A DNA stretch of 64,000 nt, from positions 3,844,001 through 3,908,000 of the forward strand of contig NZ_CP186694.1 in assembly GCF_049532965.1 (NCBI RefSeq). Direction: 5' to 3'. Both the position numbers and the translations under genes were made by a program. Of the stretch, positions 34,921-43,033 are shown piece by piece; positions within the stretch are counted from its first letter, which is position 1, and every line of letters begins with the position of its first letter. This stretch comes from Roseateles sp049532965 (GTDB lineage: Bacteria; Pseudomonadota; Gammaproteobacteria; Burkholderiales; Burkholderiaceae_C). The notes under the pieces were generated by a model. The model was not told where the DNA came from, did not search any database, and saw only the letters and a program-made list of their open reading frames with translations.

Positions 34921-35363
34921 TCCGGAGCCGGGCCGCCGGCTCGCGCATTCCGGCGCGAGTTGGCCGGGCCGCGTCGACGACGTGCCCAGCCACCCCGCCG
35001 CGGCCCGTCCGGCGTGGCCTTCCCCGGGTCACTTCAAGGCCTTTATTCCTGACCCGGGACCCGGCCTATAGAAAAAGTTTGTAGTGGCTCACCAGTCAAT
35101 TTCTGCTGGATGACTACTTGATACAGGCGGGTTTTCCGCAAAAGTATGCGCATGCTCACAATGCCGCTTTTTAAGGCATTGTGGCTGGTCCCGGCTTGAG
35201 CATTCGGGGCCGTTTCTGTACCATCTTGGTTTCAGAGTTCAGGGTTAACCCTCGCTGGGCAGGCCCTCCCCCACCGAAGATCGCAGGTCCGAAGCGGCCT
35301 TGACCGGTGTCACGGCCCACCCCAGACATGAACTCGGATACCCCATCTAGGAGGAACGCGACA
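34921..35363. other. 443-base palindrome-rich gap leading to barstar gene
   Basis: No gene is supported. 34925-34942 holds a 7-bp tetraloop hairpin just after maeB. From about 35041 the base composition is visibly less GC-rich. A possible -10 TATAGA lies at 35067-35072. It is followed by a hairpin at 35081-35117 (GTAGT/ACTAC and CACCAG/CTGG-TG), a GCGG/CCGC hairpin near 35127-35140 and a perfect 9-bp hairpin CACAATGCC/GGCATTGTG at 35157-35183. That hairpin is framed by ATGCTCA/TGAGCAT (35152-35158, 35197-35203). A 12-base palindrome AGGGTTAACCCT lies at 35241-35252. It may be a long structured leader or a small RNA. Confidence 0.5.
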
Positions 35364-35759
35364 ATGCTTTTGCAGACAGTCCGTCCCAACATCGTGCAGG
35401 CGATCAGAGCCTACCGGGTCGAGGACTTGATGCAGGCCGCGCAGGATGCCGGCCAACATTTCCTGTACGCCAACCTGGTGTCCGCCGACACCAAGCAGGA
35501 CGTGCTGGAGCAGATCGCCAGCAGCTTCCTGTTCCCGGCGCACTTCGGCAAGAACATGGACGCGCTGTACGACTGCATGACCAACCTGGTCCACAAGTCT
35601 GGCGCGCAGCCGGGCTTCGTCGTCGTGCTGGACCAGTTGCCGGATCACGCAAAGTTTGATCGAGAGGCGCGCGAGCAGTTGCTCGACGTCTTCCGCGAGG
35701 CGGCCGACTTCTGGGCCGAGCGGAAGGTCTCATTCAGGTGTTTCTATTCTTTTCAGTAG
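35364..35759 (+). CDS. Barstar-family ribonuclease inhibitor
   Basis: 131-residue protein of the barstar (YhcO-like) family, which bind and block barnase-type extracellular ribonucleases. The family segment is FLFPAHFGKNMDALYDCMTNL, followed by the VVVLDQLP strand and a C-terminal helix (AREQLLDVFREAADFWAER). An unusually strong ribosome site TAGGAGG sits eight to nine bases before the ATG at 35364, which decides against the longer reading from 35307. No ribonuclease gene is adjacent on either side. Its stop lies in the left arm of a long inverted repeat. Confidence 0.88.
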   Translation: MLLQTVRPNIVQAIRAYRVEDLMQAAQDAGQHFLYANLVSADTKQDVLEQIASSFLFPAHFGKNMDALYDCMTNLVHKSGAQPGFVVVLDQLPDHAKFDREAREQLLDVFREAADFWAERKVSFRCFYSFQ

Positions 35760-35799
35760 CCCGCTCCCAAGAAAACGGGTCATGGGAGCGGGCGACTGA
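35753..35799. repeat. 17-base inverted repeat across the barstar stop codon
   Basis: 35753-35769 and 35783-35799 are complementary at 16 of 17 positions around a 13-base loop. The left arm contains the TAG stop. There is no T-run after it, so it is a stable 3' end hairpin or weak terminator; the true terminator is further on. Confidence 0.75.
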
Positions 35800-35980
35800 G
35801 GTGGCCCCCGAAGCGAAGCCGGTGATCAAAAGCACCAAGACCAATCCGAACCCCAACTTCGGCATGAACATGCCGATGATGTGCAGTGCGTTCGATACGT
35901 CGATGTGGCTCAGCGCCGCTTGATGCGCTGACCAGGCGCTGAACCAGTGTTGTATGCCGGCGCCCCGCCGGATCGACATG

Positions 35981-36011
35981 AAAGGCCTTCCCACAGTGGA
36001 AGGCCTTTTTT
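35981..36011 (+). terminator. Rho-independent terminator between barstar and rsmA
   Basis: AAAGGCCTTCC at 35981-35991 pairs with GGAAGGCCTTT at 35998-36008, followed by a T-run to 36011. It ends plus-strand transcription and, with a weaker tail, could also serve the convergent rsmA operon. Confidence 0.9.
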
Positions 36012-36027
36012 CTTCGCGCTCCGCGCC

Positions 36028-36801
36028 TCAACCGTGAACCGCACGGGCCAGCGCGACGAACTCGTCGACCGGCACTTCCTCGGCGCGCCGCTGCAGATCG
36101 AACTCGCCCTGGAAGCCGCGCGCATCCAGCCACTTGCCCAGCGAATGCCGCAGCAGCTTGCGGCGCTGCGAGAACGCCGACGCCACCAGCTCGCTGAGCA
36201 GCGCCTCGTCGATGGCCGCGGGCGCCGACAGCGGCACCATCCGGACAATCGCCGAATCGACCCGCGGCGGCGGATCGAAGGCCTCCGGCGGCACGTCGAA
36301 GAGCGCCTCCACGTCGTAGCGCCACTGCAGCATGACGCTGAGCCGGCCGTACTCCTTGCTGCCCGGTCCGGCGGCCATGCGGTCCACAACCTCCTTCTGC
36401 AGCATGAAGGTCTGGTCGACGACGTGATCGACGAAGCCCAGCAAGTGGAAGAGGATCGGCGACGAAATGTTGTACGGCAGGTTGCCGACCACCTTGAGCT
36501 TGCGCCCCCGCTCCGCCGCCAGCGCGGCGAAGTCGACCTTCAGCACATCCGACTCGATGACCGTCACGTCGCCGCGCTTGCGCAGGCGGGCGGCGAGGTC
36601 GCGATCGAGCTCCACCACCGTCAGCGGCTGGCTCGACGCGGGCAGGCGCTGCAGCAACGGCAGCGTCATCGCGCCCAGCCCGGGCCCGATCTCCACCATC
36701 GACTGCTCTTCGCCCGGACCGATCGCGTCGATGATCGCGTCGATGACGGCCTGGTCGGTCAGGAAGTGCTGGCCGAAGCGCTTGCGCGCGACATGTCCCA
36801 T
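36028..36801 (-). CDS. rsmA: 16S rRNA dimethyladenosine methyltransferase RsmA (KsgA)
   Basis: 257-residue methyltransferase that dimethylates two adjacent adenines near the 3' end of 16S rRNA during 30S maturation. Motif I is MVEIGPGLGAMTLPLL and motif IV is NLPYNISSPILFHLL, both typical. N-terminal KRFGQHFL matches the family. It starts 18 bases after surA and is the last gene of lptD-surA-rsmA. Loss of activity is known to give kasugamycin resistance. Confidence 0.96.
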   Translation of the reverse strand: MGHVARKRFGQHFLTDQAVIDAIIDAIGPGEEQSMVEIGPGLGAMTLPLLQRLPASSQPLTVVELDRDLAARLRKRGDVTVIESDVLKVDFAALAAERGRKLKVVGNLPYNISSPILFHLLGFVDHVVDQTFMLQKEVVDRMAAGPGSKEYGRLSVMLQWRYDVEALFDVPPEAFDPPPRVDSAIVRMVPLSAPAAIDEALLSELVASAFSQRRKLLRHSLGKWLDARGFQGEFDLQRRAEEVPVDEFVALARAVHG

Positions 36802-36819
36802 GCGCTCAGCCCCGGCCGG

Positions 36820-38211
36820 TCAATCCAGCCACTCGCGCGTCTCGATGAAGGCGCGGGCCCGCAGTTCCTTCATCCAGTCGTTGTAGGCGTCGTCGTACTT
36901 GCGCTCGCGCAGCGCGTTGCGGGCCTGGTCGCGCAGTTGCTTGTTGTCGAGCACCACATCGCGGCGCTCCATCACCTGGATCAGGTGGATGCCGAAGCGC
37001 GACGGCACCGGATCCGAGAGGCCCTTGAGCGGCAGCGCGTCCATGGCCTGCTCGAACTCGGGCACGAAGCCGCCCGGCGACACCCAGCCCAGATCGCCAC
37101 CTTCCTGCGCGCTGCCGTCCTCGGAGTTGGCGCGGGCCAGTTGCTCGAAGGTCGCCCGACCGGACTCGATCGCCCGCTTGAACTCGACCAGCCGGCGCGT
37201 GGCCTGCTCGGGACTCAGCTGTTCGGAGGGTCGCAGCAGGATGTGCCGCGCGCGGGTCTGCACGACCACGTTGATCGACGCCTTGCCCGCCTGGCGCTCC
37301 ACCAGCTTGAGCACGTGGAAGCCGGCCTCCGAGCGCAGCAGCTCGGGACGGACTTCGCCGTTCTTGAGGTCCTTGACCGCATCGACAAACACGTCGGGCA
37401 GCTTGTCCGCCCCCCGCAGGCCGATCTCGCCACCGCGGTTCTTGTTCGCGTCCTCGGAGATCTCGCGGGCGACCTTGCCGAAGTCCTCGCCGGCCTTGAC
37501 GCGCGCCAGCGCCGATTCCGCGCGGGCCTTGCGCTCGGCCAGCACGATCGGGCCAGCGCCTTCCGGCACCGGCACCAGGATCTGGGCGATGTTCAGCTGA
37601 GCACGGCCCTGCAGGGCGGCCTGCCGCTCCTCGAGGTACTTGTCGATGTCGCCATCGGTGACGCGGATGCGGCCCTGCACTTCGCGCTCGCGCACGCGCT
37701 CGCTGAGCATCTGGTCGCGCAGGTTCTCGCGGAAGCGCTTGAAGTCGATGCCTTCCGCCGCCAGGCGCTGGCGCAGTTCGGGCATCGTCAGCTTGTTCTG
37801 CGTGGCGACGTTGGCGACAACGCGATCCAGTTCCGGCTCGTCGACCCGCGGCCCGTTCTCGCGGGCATAGGTCACCACGACGCGCTCGTCGATGAGGCTG
37901 TCCAGCGCCTGCTTGTGCAGCAGTTCGTTGGTGATGTTCTGACCGCGCTGGCGAGCCTCCTCGCGCATGCGCTCGGTACGCTGGATCACTTCCGACGCCG
38001 CCACGATGTCCGTGTTGACGATGGCCGCGATGTAGTCGCCGGGCTTGAGTTGCCGCTGCTCGACCGGCGGGCGGCTGGGGGCCGAGGCCGCCGCCGCGGG
38101 AGCCGCGGGCCGGGTCTGCGCCAGGGATGCTGAGCCAGCCAGGGCGGCGGTCAGGGACAGGAGGGCGGCCGCCACCGGCTTGAGATGTCGCATCGAACGC
38201 AGTTCAGTCAT
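36820..38211 (-). CDS. surA: Periplasmic chaperone / peptidyl-prolyl isomerase SurA
   Basis: 463-residue outer-membrane protein chaperone. A signal peptide (MRHLKPVAAALLSLTAALAG, cut near SLAQ) is followed by an Ala/Pro spacer, the SurA N-terminal domain (IAAIVNTDIVAASEV), and two parvulin domains at roughly 200-300 and 315-420 (the second with ARHILLRPSEQLSPEQATRR and GGDLGWVSPGGFVPEF). The ATG at 38211 lies inside the end of lptD with an eight-base overlap. An ATG at 38193 begins the signal peptide proper and is the alternative. SurA helps fold LptD, matching the operon. Confidence 0.95.
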   Translation of the reverse strand: MTELRSMRHLKPVAAALLSLTAALAGSASLAQTRPAAPAAAASAPSRPPVEQRQLKPGDYIAAIVNTDIVAASEVIQRTERMREEARQRGQNITNELLHKQALDSLIDERVVVTYARENGPRVDEPELDRVVANVATQNKLTMPELRQRLAAEGIDFKRFRENLRDQMLSERVREREVQGRIRVTDGDIDKYLEERQAALQGRAQLNIAQILVPVPEGAGPIVLAERKARAESALARVKAGEDFGKVAREISEDANKNRGGEIGLRGADKLPDVFVDAVKDLKNGEVRPELLRSEAGFHVLKLVERQAGKASINVVVQTRARHILLRPSEQLSPEQATRRLVEFKRAIESGRATFEQLARANSEDGSAQEGGDLGWVSPGGFVPEFEQAMDALPLKGLSDPVPSRFGIHLIQVMERRDVVLDNKQLRDQARNALRERKYDDAYNDWMKELRARAFIETREWLD

Positions 38212-40585
38212 AAGTGCCAAAGGCCGAGCGCTCGGAGCTCAGCGAACGGTAACCCGGAATATTGTCTCTCAACACTTTCAGCGCATTGGAGCCCAGCGGC
38301 GACAGGCCGACGAGCTCCAGCTGCAGGATGAGCCGGGTATTGGTTTCCGCCCGGCCGGTGGCCTGGCGTTCCGCGCCGATGCGCAGGATCCAGCAGCCGG
38401 AGTCGTACTCGGCGCCAATCACGGAATCGGTGAAGCGCTTGTCGCGCATGCTGTACTGCAGGCGGCCCGCGCCATACCAGGCGCCAGCGCAGCCGGGACC
38501 ACCGGCGACGGCCTTGCGGTCCGGCCCGAACAGCGGCCATTGCCAGGCCAGCTCGACCTGTTCGCTCTGGCCGCGGGCCAGCCGATAGGACGCGCTGACG
38601 GTCCGGAACGGCCCTGGCGAATAACGCAGCCGCAGCACCGTCCGCTCGACCTTGCCGTCCGCGGAGTTCAACTGCAGCGTGCTGTCGGTCCACCACGCCT
38701 GGTTCAGGTGGGCCGAGGCCAGCAGCACCACGTCGGACAGACGGTGCGTCTGCGGCGTGCCGTCGGGCGTGAGGCGCTGGTTGCGGAACAGGTAACGCTG
38801 GACCATGCCCAGGCGCAACTGCTCCTCGCCGCGCTCGTCCTCGATCCAGCGCGTCGTCGCGCCGAACGCGACCATGTTGGCATCGTTGACGCGGTCGACG
38901 CCGGAGAACTGGTTCTCGGCGAAGACCGAATCGAAGTTGTAATCGCGCGGCGCCGCGTCGAAGTTCGGGATCTCGCTCTGGTCCCGGTACGGCGTGTTCA
39001 CGTACAGCAGGCGCGGTTCCAGCGTCTGGCGCATGGCCTGGCCGAACAGCGAGGTGTTGCGCTCCAGGATCCAGCCATGGTCGATGCTGAAGGTCGGGAT
39101 CGTGCGCCCGATCGAGCGCCGCCCCGTGGCATCGAGCGGCTCGTCGACCTGGTAGCGGGCGGCATTCACCGACAGCTTCGGGATCACCCACCAGGCCGCG
39201 CCGCTGAACGGCAGGCTGACATGCCCGAGCAGGTGCATCCGCTCGCCGGTCTGCGTCTGCGACGTCAGCGCGCCGCCCGGCAGGTCGAAGCGGTTGTACT
39301 CGAGCTCGAGCCCGCCCTCGAGCCGCGCGCGGCGTCCCGTCGGCAAGTAGCCCGCAAGCACCGAATCGTCCGCGCCGGTCTGCAGGCGCAGGCCGATCTG
39401 CGGCGAGCGCTGGTACGGGGACGCGAACTGGTCCTCCACCTGCGCCACCTGCAGCGGCTGCCACTTCTGCACCCGCGCGTAGGTCTGCATCTCGCCCCAG
39501 TTGAAGCTGAAGTCGCGCTGCGTGCGCAAGTCCGTCGACAACAGGCGCGGCGTCTGCGACTGCATGCGGCTGCGCAGGTCCTTCCAGTAGTTGTCGTCGG
39601 AAACTCGCTCGGTGTGGACGTTGTAGGTCCAGTTCGGGCGGATGTCGCCGTCCGCGTTCAGGCGCAGGTCCCAGCGCGCGATGCCGGTGACCCGGTCGTG
39701 CGGCAGCAGCGCGTAATCGATCTGGCCACGGTGGCCGGGCTCGAGATAGCGGAACTGGCTGTCGACCCCGGGGCCGCGGCGCGTCATCACGAACGGCGTG
39801 ATCGTCGCGTCGCGATTGGGCGCGATGCTCCAGTAGAACGGCTGGCCGAACTCGAAACCGCTGCGGTTGTCGATGTTGACGTTGGGCGGCAACAGCCCGG
39901 ACTTGGGCTGGTCGCCGAGCGGGAAGCTCAGCGACGGCGCGGCCAGGATCGGCACGCCGAGGAAGCGCAGCACGGCATCCTTCGCTTCGCCTTCACCGGC
40001 GTCGAAGTCCAGGTTCAGGCTGCTGGTCACCAGCTCCCAATCCCGCTTGCGCTGTCCGGCTTCCGCCTGCTCGGAGACCGGGCAGGTCGAGTACGTCGCC
40101 TCCTCCGCCCGCATGCGCTGGTCGCCGAGGAAGTGCAGCGCCTTCGCGCTGCCGCTGCCGCCGGTCGCGGCGAAGAAATACGTCGGGCTGTCGAGCTGGC
40201 CTTCGAAACGGTCGACGAAGAGTTCCAGCTTCGGGCCGCGCAGCACCGCGCCGTTCTGGCTCAGTTCGACGTCGCCCTCGGCGGTGGCCAGGTCTTGCGG
40301 GTAGTCGTAGCGCAGCGTCTTCGACTTCAGCAGCATGCCGCCGTAGCGCAGCTGGACGTCGCCCTCGGCGGTGGAGGTCTGGTCCATCTCGCTGGTGATG
40401 CGATCGGCGCTGAGCGCCATCGCAGGGCGGACGTCCTTGCGCTTGGTCTGGTGCAGTTGCTTGACCGACTTGAGGATCAGCGGCTGGCCGGCGGACTCCT
40501 GTGCCTGCGCGGACAGCGCGGGCAAGGCGACCGCCAGCGCGGCGGCCATGGAGATCGGGCGGGGACGGGGAACCGAAGGGCGCAT
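38204..40585 (-). CDS. lptD: LPS-assembly outer-membrane protein LptD
   Basis: 793-residue beta-barrel that inserts lipopolysaccharide into the outer leaflet together with LptE. Signal peptide at the N-terminus (cut near AQAQ), an OstA/LptA-like periplasmic domain at about 50-200, then the barrel (SGLLPPNVNIDNRSGFEFGQ and on). Only three cysteines are present: C168, C699 and C731. E. coli LptD has four, forming two disulfides. Here the N-terminal one and the first of the adjacent C-terminal pair (G730) are missing, leaving C168 and C731 as the conserved bond. Confidence 0.95.
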   Translation of the reverse strand: MRPSVPRPRPISMAAALAVALPALSAQAQESAGQPLILKSVKQLHQTKRKDVRPAMALSADRITSEMDQTSTAEGDVQLRYGGMLLKSKTLRYDYPQDLATAEGDVELSQNGAVLRGPKLELFVDRFEGQLDSPTYFFAATGGSGSAKALHFLGDQRMRAEEATYSTCPVSEQAEAGQRKRDWELVTSSLNLDFDAGEGEAKDAVLRFLGVPILAAPSLSFPLGDQPKSGLLPPNVNIDNRSGFEFGQPFYWSIAPNRDATITPFVMTRRGPGVDSQFRYLEPGHRGQIDYALLPHDRVTGIARWDLRLNADGDIRPNWTYNVHTERVSDDNYWKDLRSRMQSQTPRLLSTDLRTQRDFSFNWGEMQTYARVQKWQPLQVAQVEDQFASPYQRSPQIGLRLQTGADDSVLAGYLPTGRRARLEGGLELEYNRFDLPGGALTSQTQTGERMHLLGHVSLPFSGAAWWVIPKLSVNAARYQVDEPLDATGRRSIGRTIPTFSIDHGWILERNTSLFGQAMRQTLEPRLLYVNTPYRDQSEIPNFDAAPRDYNFDSVFAENQFSGVDRVNDANMVAFGATTRWIEDERGEEQLRLGMVQRYLFRNQRLTPDGTPQTHRLSDVVLLASAHLNQAWWTDSTLQLNSADGKVERTVLRLRYSPGPFRTVSASYRLARGQSEQVELAWQWPLFGPDRKAVAGGPGCAGAWYGAGRLQYSMRDKRFTDSVIGAEYDSGCWILRIGAERQATGRAETNTRLILQLELVGLSPLGSNALKVLRDNIPGYRSLSSERSAFGTYD

Positions 40586-40759
40586 CAGGCGGGCAGCGTC
40601 TTGCAGAGGTCAGGCGGCCGCGCGTCGGTCGCGCCGCGCTGCCCGGGGTTTGTAGAATCATTATCCACGAGGCTCGCTGGCCGGCTGGACCGCCGAAGCG
40701 CCTTGTCACCGACCCGGGGCCGCTCGCGCAGCGGCCCTTCTGCTTCTCAGCCGCGCCCG

Positions 40760-41908
40760 ATGACGACCGCTCCCACTCCGCATGCCGCCTTGGCGCTCTG
40801 GACCGACGCCGACCGCGCCGACCGCTTCGACCAATGGCTGGCACCGCTTGCCGTCCGCCACGGCCTGCGGCCCGAGACCCTTGCCCCCGCCAGCAGCGAC
40901 GCCGGATTCCGGCGCTACCTGCGGGTCCAGGCGGCCGATGGCCGCACGCTGATCGTGATGGACGATCCCGCGCAACCGAATCAGGTGGCGCGCTTCGTCG
41001 AGGTCGGCACGCTGATGTCCGGCTGCGGGCTGCATGTGCCGGCAATGCTGGCGCACGACGCGATCTCCGGCTTCGCGCTGATGGAGGACCTCGGCGCCCA
41101 GCTCTACCTGGACACGCTCCAGCGCGCCCAGCGCGACGGCGACATGACCGTGCCCAAGGCGCTGATGCGCGACGCGACGACGGCGCTGCTGCGCTGGCAA
41201 GGCTGCGCGCCGGCCCGCGCCGACGGCGTGCTGCCGCTCTTCGACGATGCCTTTGTCCGGCGCGAATTGCAGATCTTTGTCGACTGGTGCGTCCAGGCCC
41301 ATCACGGCAAGCAGTGGAACGACAAGCAGCGTGGCTGGTGGGACCGGACGGTGGCGCTGCTGTCGGACAACATCGCGGCGCAGCCTCGCGTGCCGATGCA
41401 TCGCGACTACATGGTGCGCAACCTGATGGTCTGCCCGCCGCCGGCCGGCCCGGACGACTCGGCGCTCCCGACGCCGGGCATCCTCGACTTCCAGGACGCG
41501 GTGATGGGCCCCATCACCTACGACATCGCCTCGCTGCTGCGCGACGCCTTCATCTCCTGGGATGAGTCCGAGGAGCTGGACTGGGCGGTCCGCTACTGGG
41601 AAGGAGCGAAGCGGGCTGGTCTCTTCGGCATGGATCCGAATGGCGAGGACCCGCACGAGATGGCCCTGGACTTCGGCCTCTTCTGGCGCCGCCTGGAGTG
41701 GACCGCGCTTCAGCGCCAGCTGAAGATCATGGGCATCTTCTGCCGGCTCAAGCACCGCGACGGCAAGCCGCATTACGTCGAGGACCTGCCGCGCTTCTAC
41801 GCCTACGTCGTGAAGACGGCGACGCGCTACGTGGAACTGGCGCCGCTGCTGCGCCTGATCGAGGACTTGCAGCCGCAGTTGCTGCAGACCGGCTTCACCT
41901 TGCGCTGA
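40760..41908 (+). CDS. amgK: AmgK-type anomeric sugar kinase (aminoglycoside phosphotransferase fold)
   Basis: 382-residue kinase of the APH/choline kinase fold. The family next to lptD in Pseudomonas (AmgK) phosphorylates N-acetylmuramate and N-acetylglucosamine at C1 for cell-wall recycling. Catalytic loop: VPMHRDYMVRNLMV. Metal loop: GILDFQDAVMGPITYDIASL. It is divergent from lptD with 174 bases between, which contain a -10-like TAGAAT at 40653-40658. The usual partner murU does not follow. Instead a LysR gene ends head-on, the two stop codons abutting as TGATCA. Confidence 0.9.
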   Translation: MTTAPTPHAALALWTDADRADRFDQWLAPLAVRHGLRPETLAPASSDAGFRRYLRVQAADGRTLIVMDDPAQPNQVARFVEVGTLMSGCGLHVPAMLAHDAISGFALMEDLGAQLYLDTLQRAQRDGDMTVPKALMRDATTALLRWQGCAPARADGVLPLFDDAFVRRELQIFVDWCVQAHHGKQWNDKQRGWWDRTVALLSDNIAAQPRVPMHRDYMVRNLMVCPPPAGPDDSALPTPGILDFQDAVMGPITYDIASLLRDAFISWDESEELDWAVRYWEGAKRAGLFGMDPNGEDPHEMALDFGLFWRRLEWTALQRQLKIMGIFCRLKHRDGKPHYVEDLPRFYAYVVKTATRYVELAPLLRLIEDLQPQLLQTGFTLR

Positions 41909-42931
41909 TCAGTCGCCGGCAGCGCCCGCCGCCGCCTTCGCGGCCTTGGCGGCCTGTGCGGCGAGCAGTTCCTGCGCCGCCCGGTACGACGGGCAGCCCG
42001 CCGCGGCCAGCCAGGGATCCTCGTCCTTGCCGCCGAAGATCTCGATCAGGAAGTCCATGAAGACGCGCGTTCGCGCCGGCACGAACTTGCGGGTCGGCAT
42101 CGCGGCCCACAGCTGGTAGGTATAGATGCGCCACTGCGACAGCACCCGCTCCAGCGCACCCTCCATCAGCGCGTCGCCGATGACGAAGGACGGCAATCCC
42201 GCGATGCCCAGTCCGTGCAGCGCGCAGGCGTACTTGGTGTCGGTCGACGAGGTCGTCATCACCGGCCGTGACGGGATCGCGAAATAGCTCTCCGCGGTCA
42301 GTCCGTCGGCGCCGCAGCGCTCGAAGGTCACGCCGCGCGCGAGCTCGTGGATCGGCGGCAGCATCACGTCGTGCTGCTTGAGTTCCGACGGATGCTGCGG
42401 CCGGCCGCGCCGTCCCAGATATTCCGGGGAGGCGCACATGACGATCTCGGTGCGCGCCAGCTTGCGGGCGATGAAATCGCCCTGCAACGGGCTGCGGGTG
42501 GAGATCACCGTGATGTCGAAGCTCTCGTCGAGCGTGTCCACCGGTCCCGGCGCGACCAGCTCGACGCTGACCAGCGGGTACATCGCATGGAAACGCGCCA
42601 TGTGCCGCGCCAGTTGATGGATCGCGAGGGCGGGCGGCATCAGCACGCGCAGGTTGCCGCGCGGCTCGTTGGTGGCCGCCGAGGCCAGCGCCTCCGCCTC
42701 CTCGATGTCGCTCAGGATGCGGCGGCAGCGCTCGAGGTAGCCCTCGCCGACGTCGGTCAGCGACAGGCGCCGCGTCGTGCGGTTCAGCAGCCGCGCGCCC
42801 AGGTGCTCCTCCAGATCCGCCAGCAGCCGCGTGACGACGGCGGGCGCCAGGTCCATGGCCCGCGCCGCACCGGCGAGGCTGCCTTCGTCGATCACGCGGG
42901 TGAACACCCGCATGGCCTTGACCTGGTCCAT
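41909..42931 (-). CDS. LysR-family transcriptional regulator
   Basis: 340-residue regulator. HTH at about residues 1-60 (MRVFTRVIDEGSLAGAARAM, LEEHLGARLLNRTTRRLSL) and a LysR effector-binding domain after about residue 90. The C-terminus ends in an Ala/Lys-rich tail. The ATG at 42931 has AAGGAG just before it, which decides against the longer reading from 43003. Its stop abuts the amgK stop with no spacing. Target genes are not evident; the neighbouring M20 peptidase gene runs in the same direction upstream of it. Confidence 0.92.
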   Translation of the reverse strand: MDQVKAMRVFTRVIDEGSLAGAARAMDLAPAVVTRLLADLEEHLGARLLNRTTRRLSLTDVGEGYLERCRRILSDIEEAEALASAATNEPRGNLRVLMPPALAIHQLARHMARFHAMYPLVSVELVAPGPVDTLDESFDITVISTRSPLQGDFIARKLARTEIVMCASPEYLGRRGRPQHPSELKQHDVMLPPIHELARGVTFERCGADGLTAESYFAIPSRPVMTTSSTDTKYACALHGLGIAGLPSFVIGDALMEGALERVLSQWRIYTYQLWAAMPTRKFVPARTRVFMDFLIEIFGGKDEDPWLAAAGCPSYRAAQELLAAQAAKAAKAAAGAAGD

Positions 42932-43033
42932 CGCGTCTCCTTCGGGCGGGCGCCGCGCCGGGGCGGTCGCCGCCTCTTCATGCGTCGACCGGCGGACCGG
43001 CACGCCCCCTCGGGGCGCCGGCGCCGCCGGAAC

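Noticed and set aside
34925..34942. maeB terminator
   Set aside because: The 7-bp hairpin has no T-run after it, so it was only noted in the gap description.
35734..35994. Possible small minus-strand membrane peptide (about 45-86 residues) after barstar
   Set aside because: It has one hydrophobic stretch but no ribosome site, and half of it is the long inverted repeat read backwards, so coding is not supported.
38045..40759. Very long plus-strand frame running across lptD into amgK
   Set aside because: The part before 40760 is antisense to lptD and low in complexity; only the AmgK part has family motifs.
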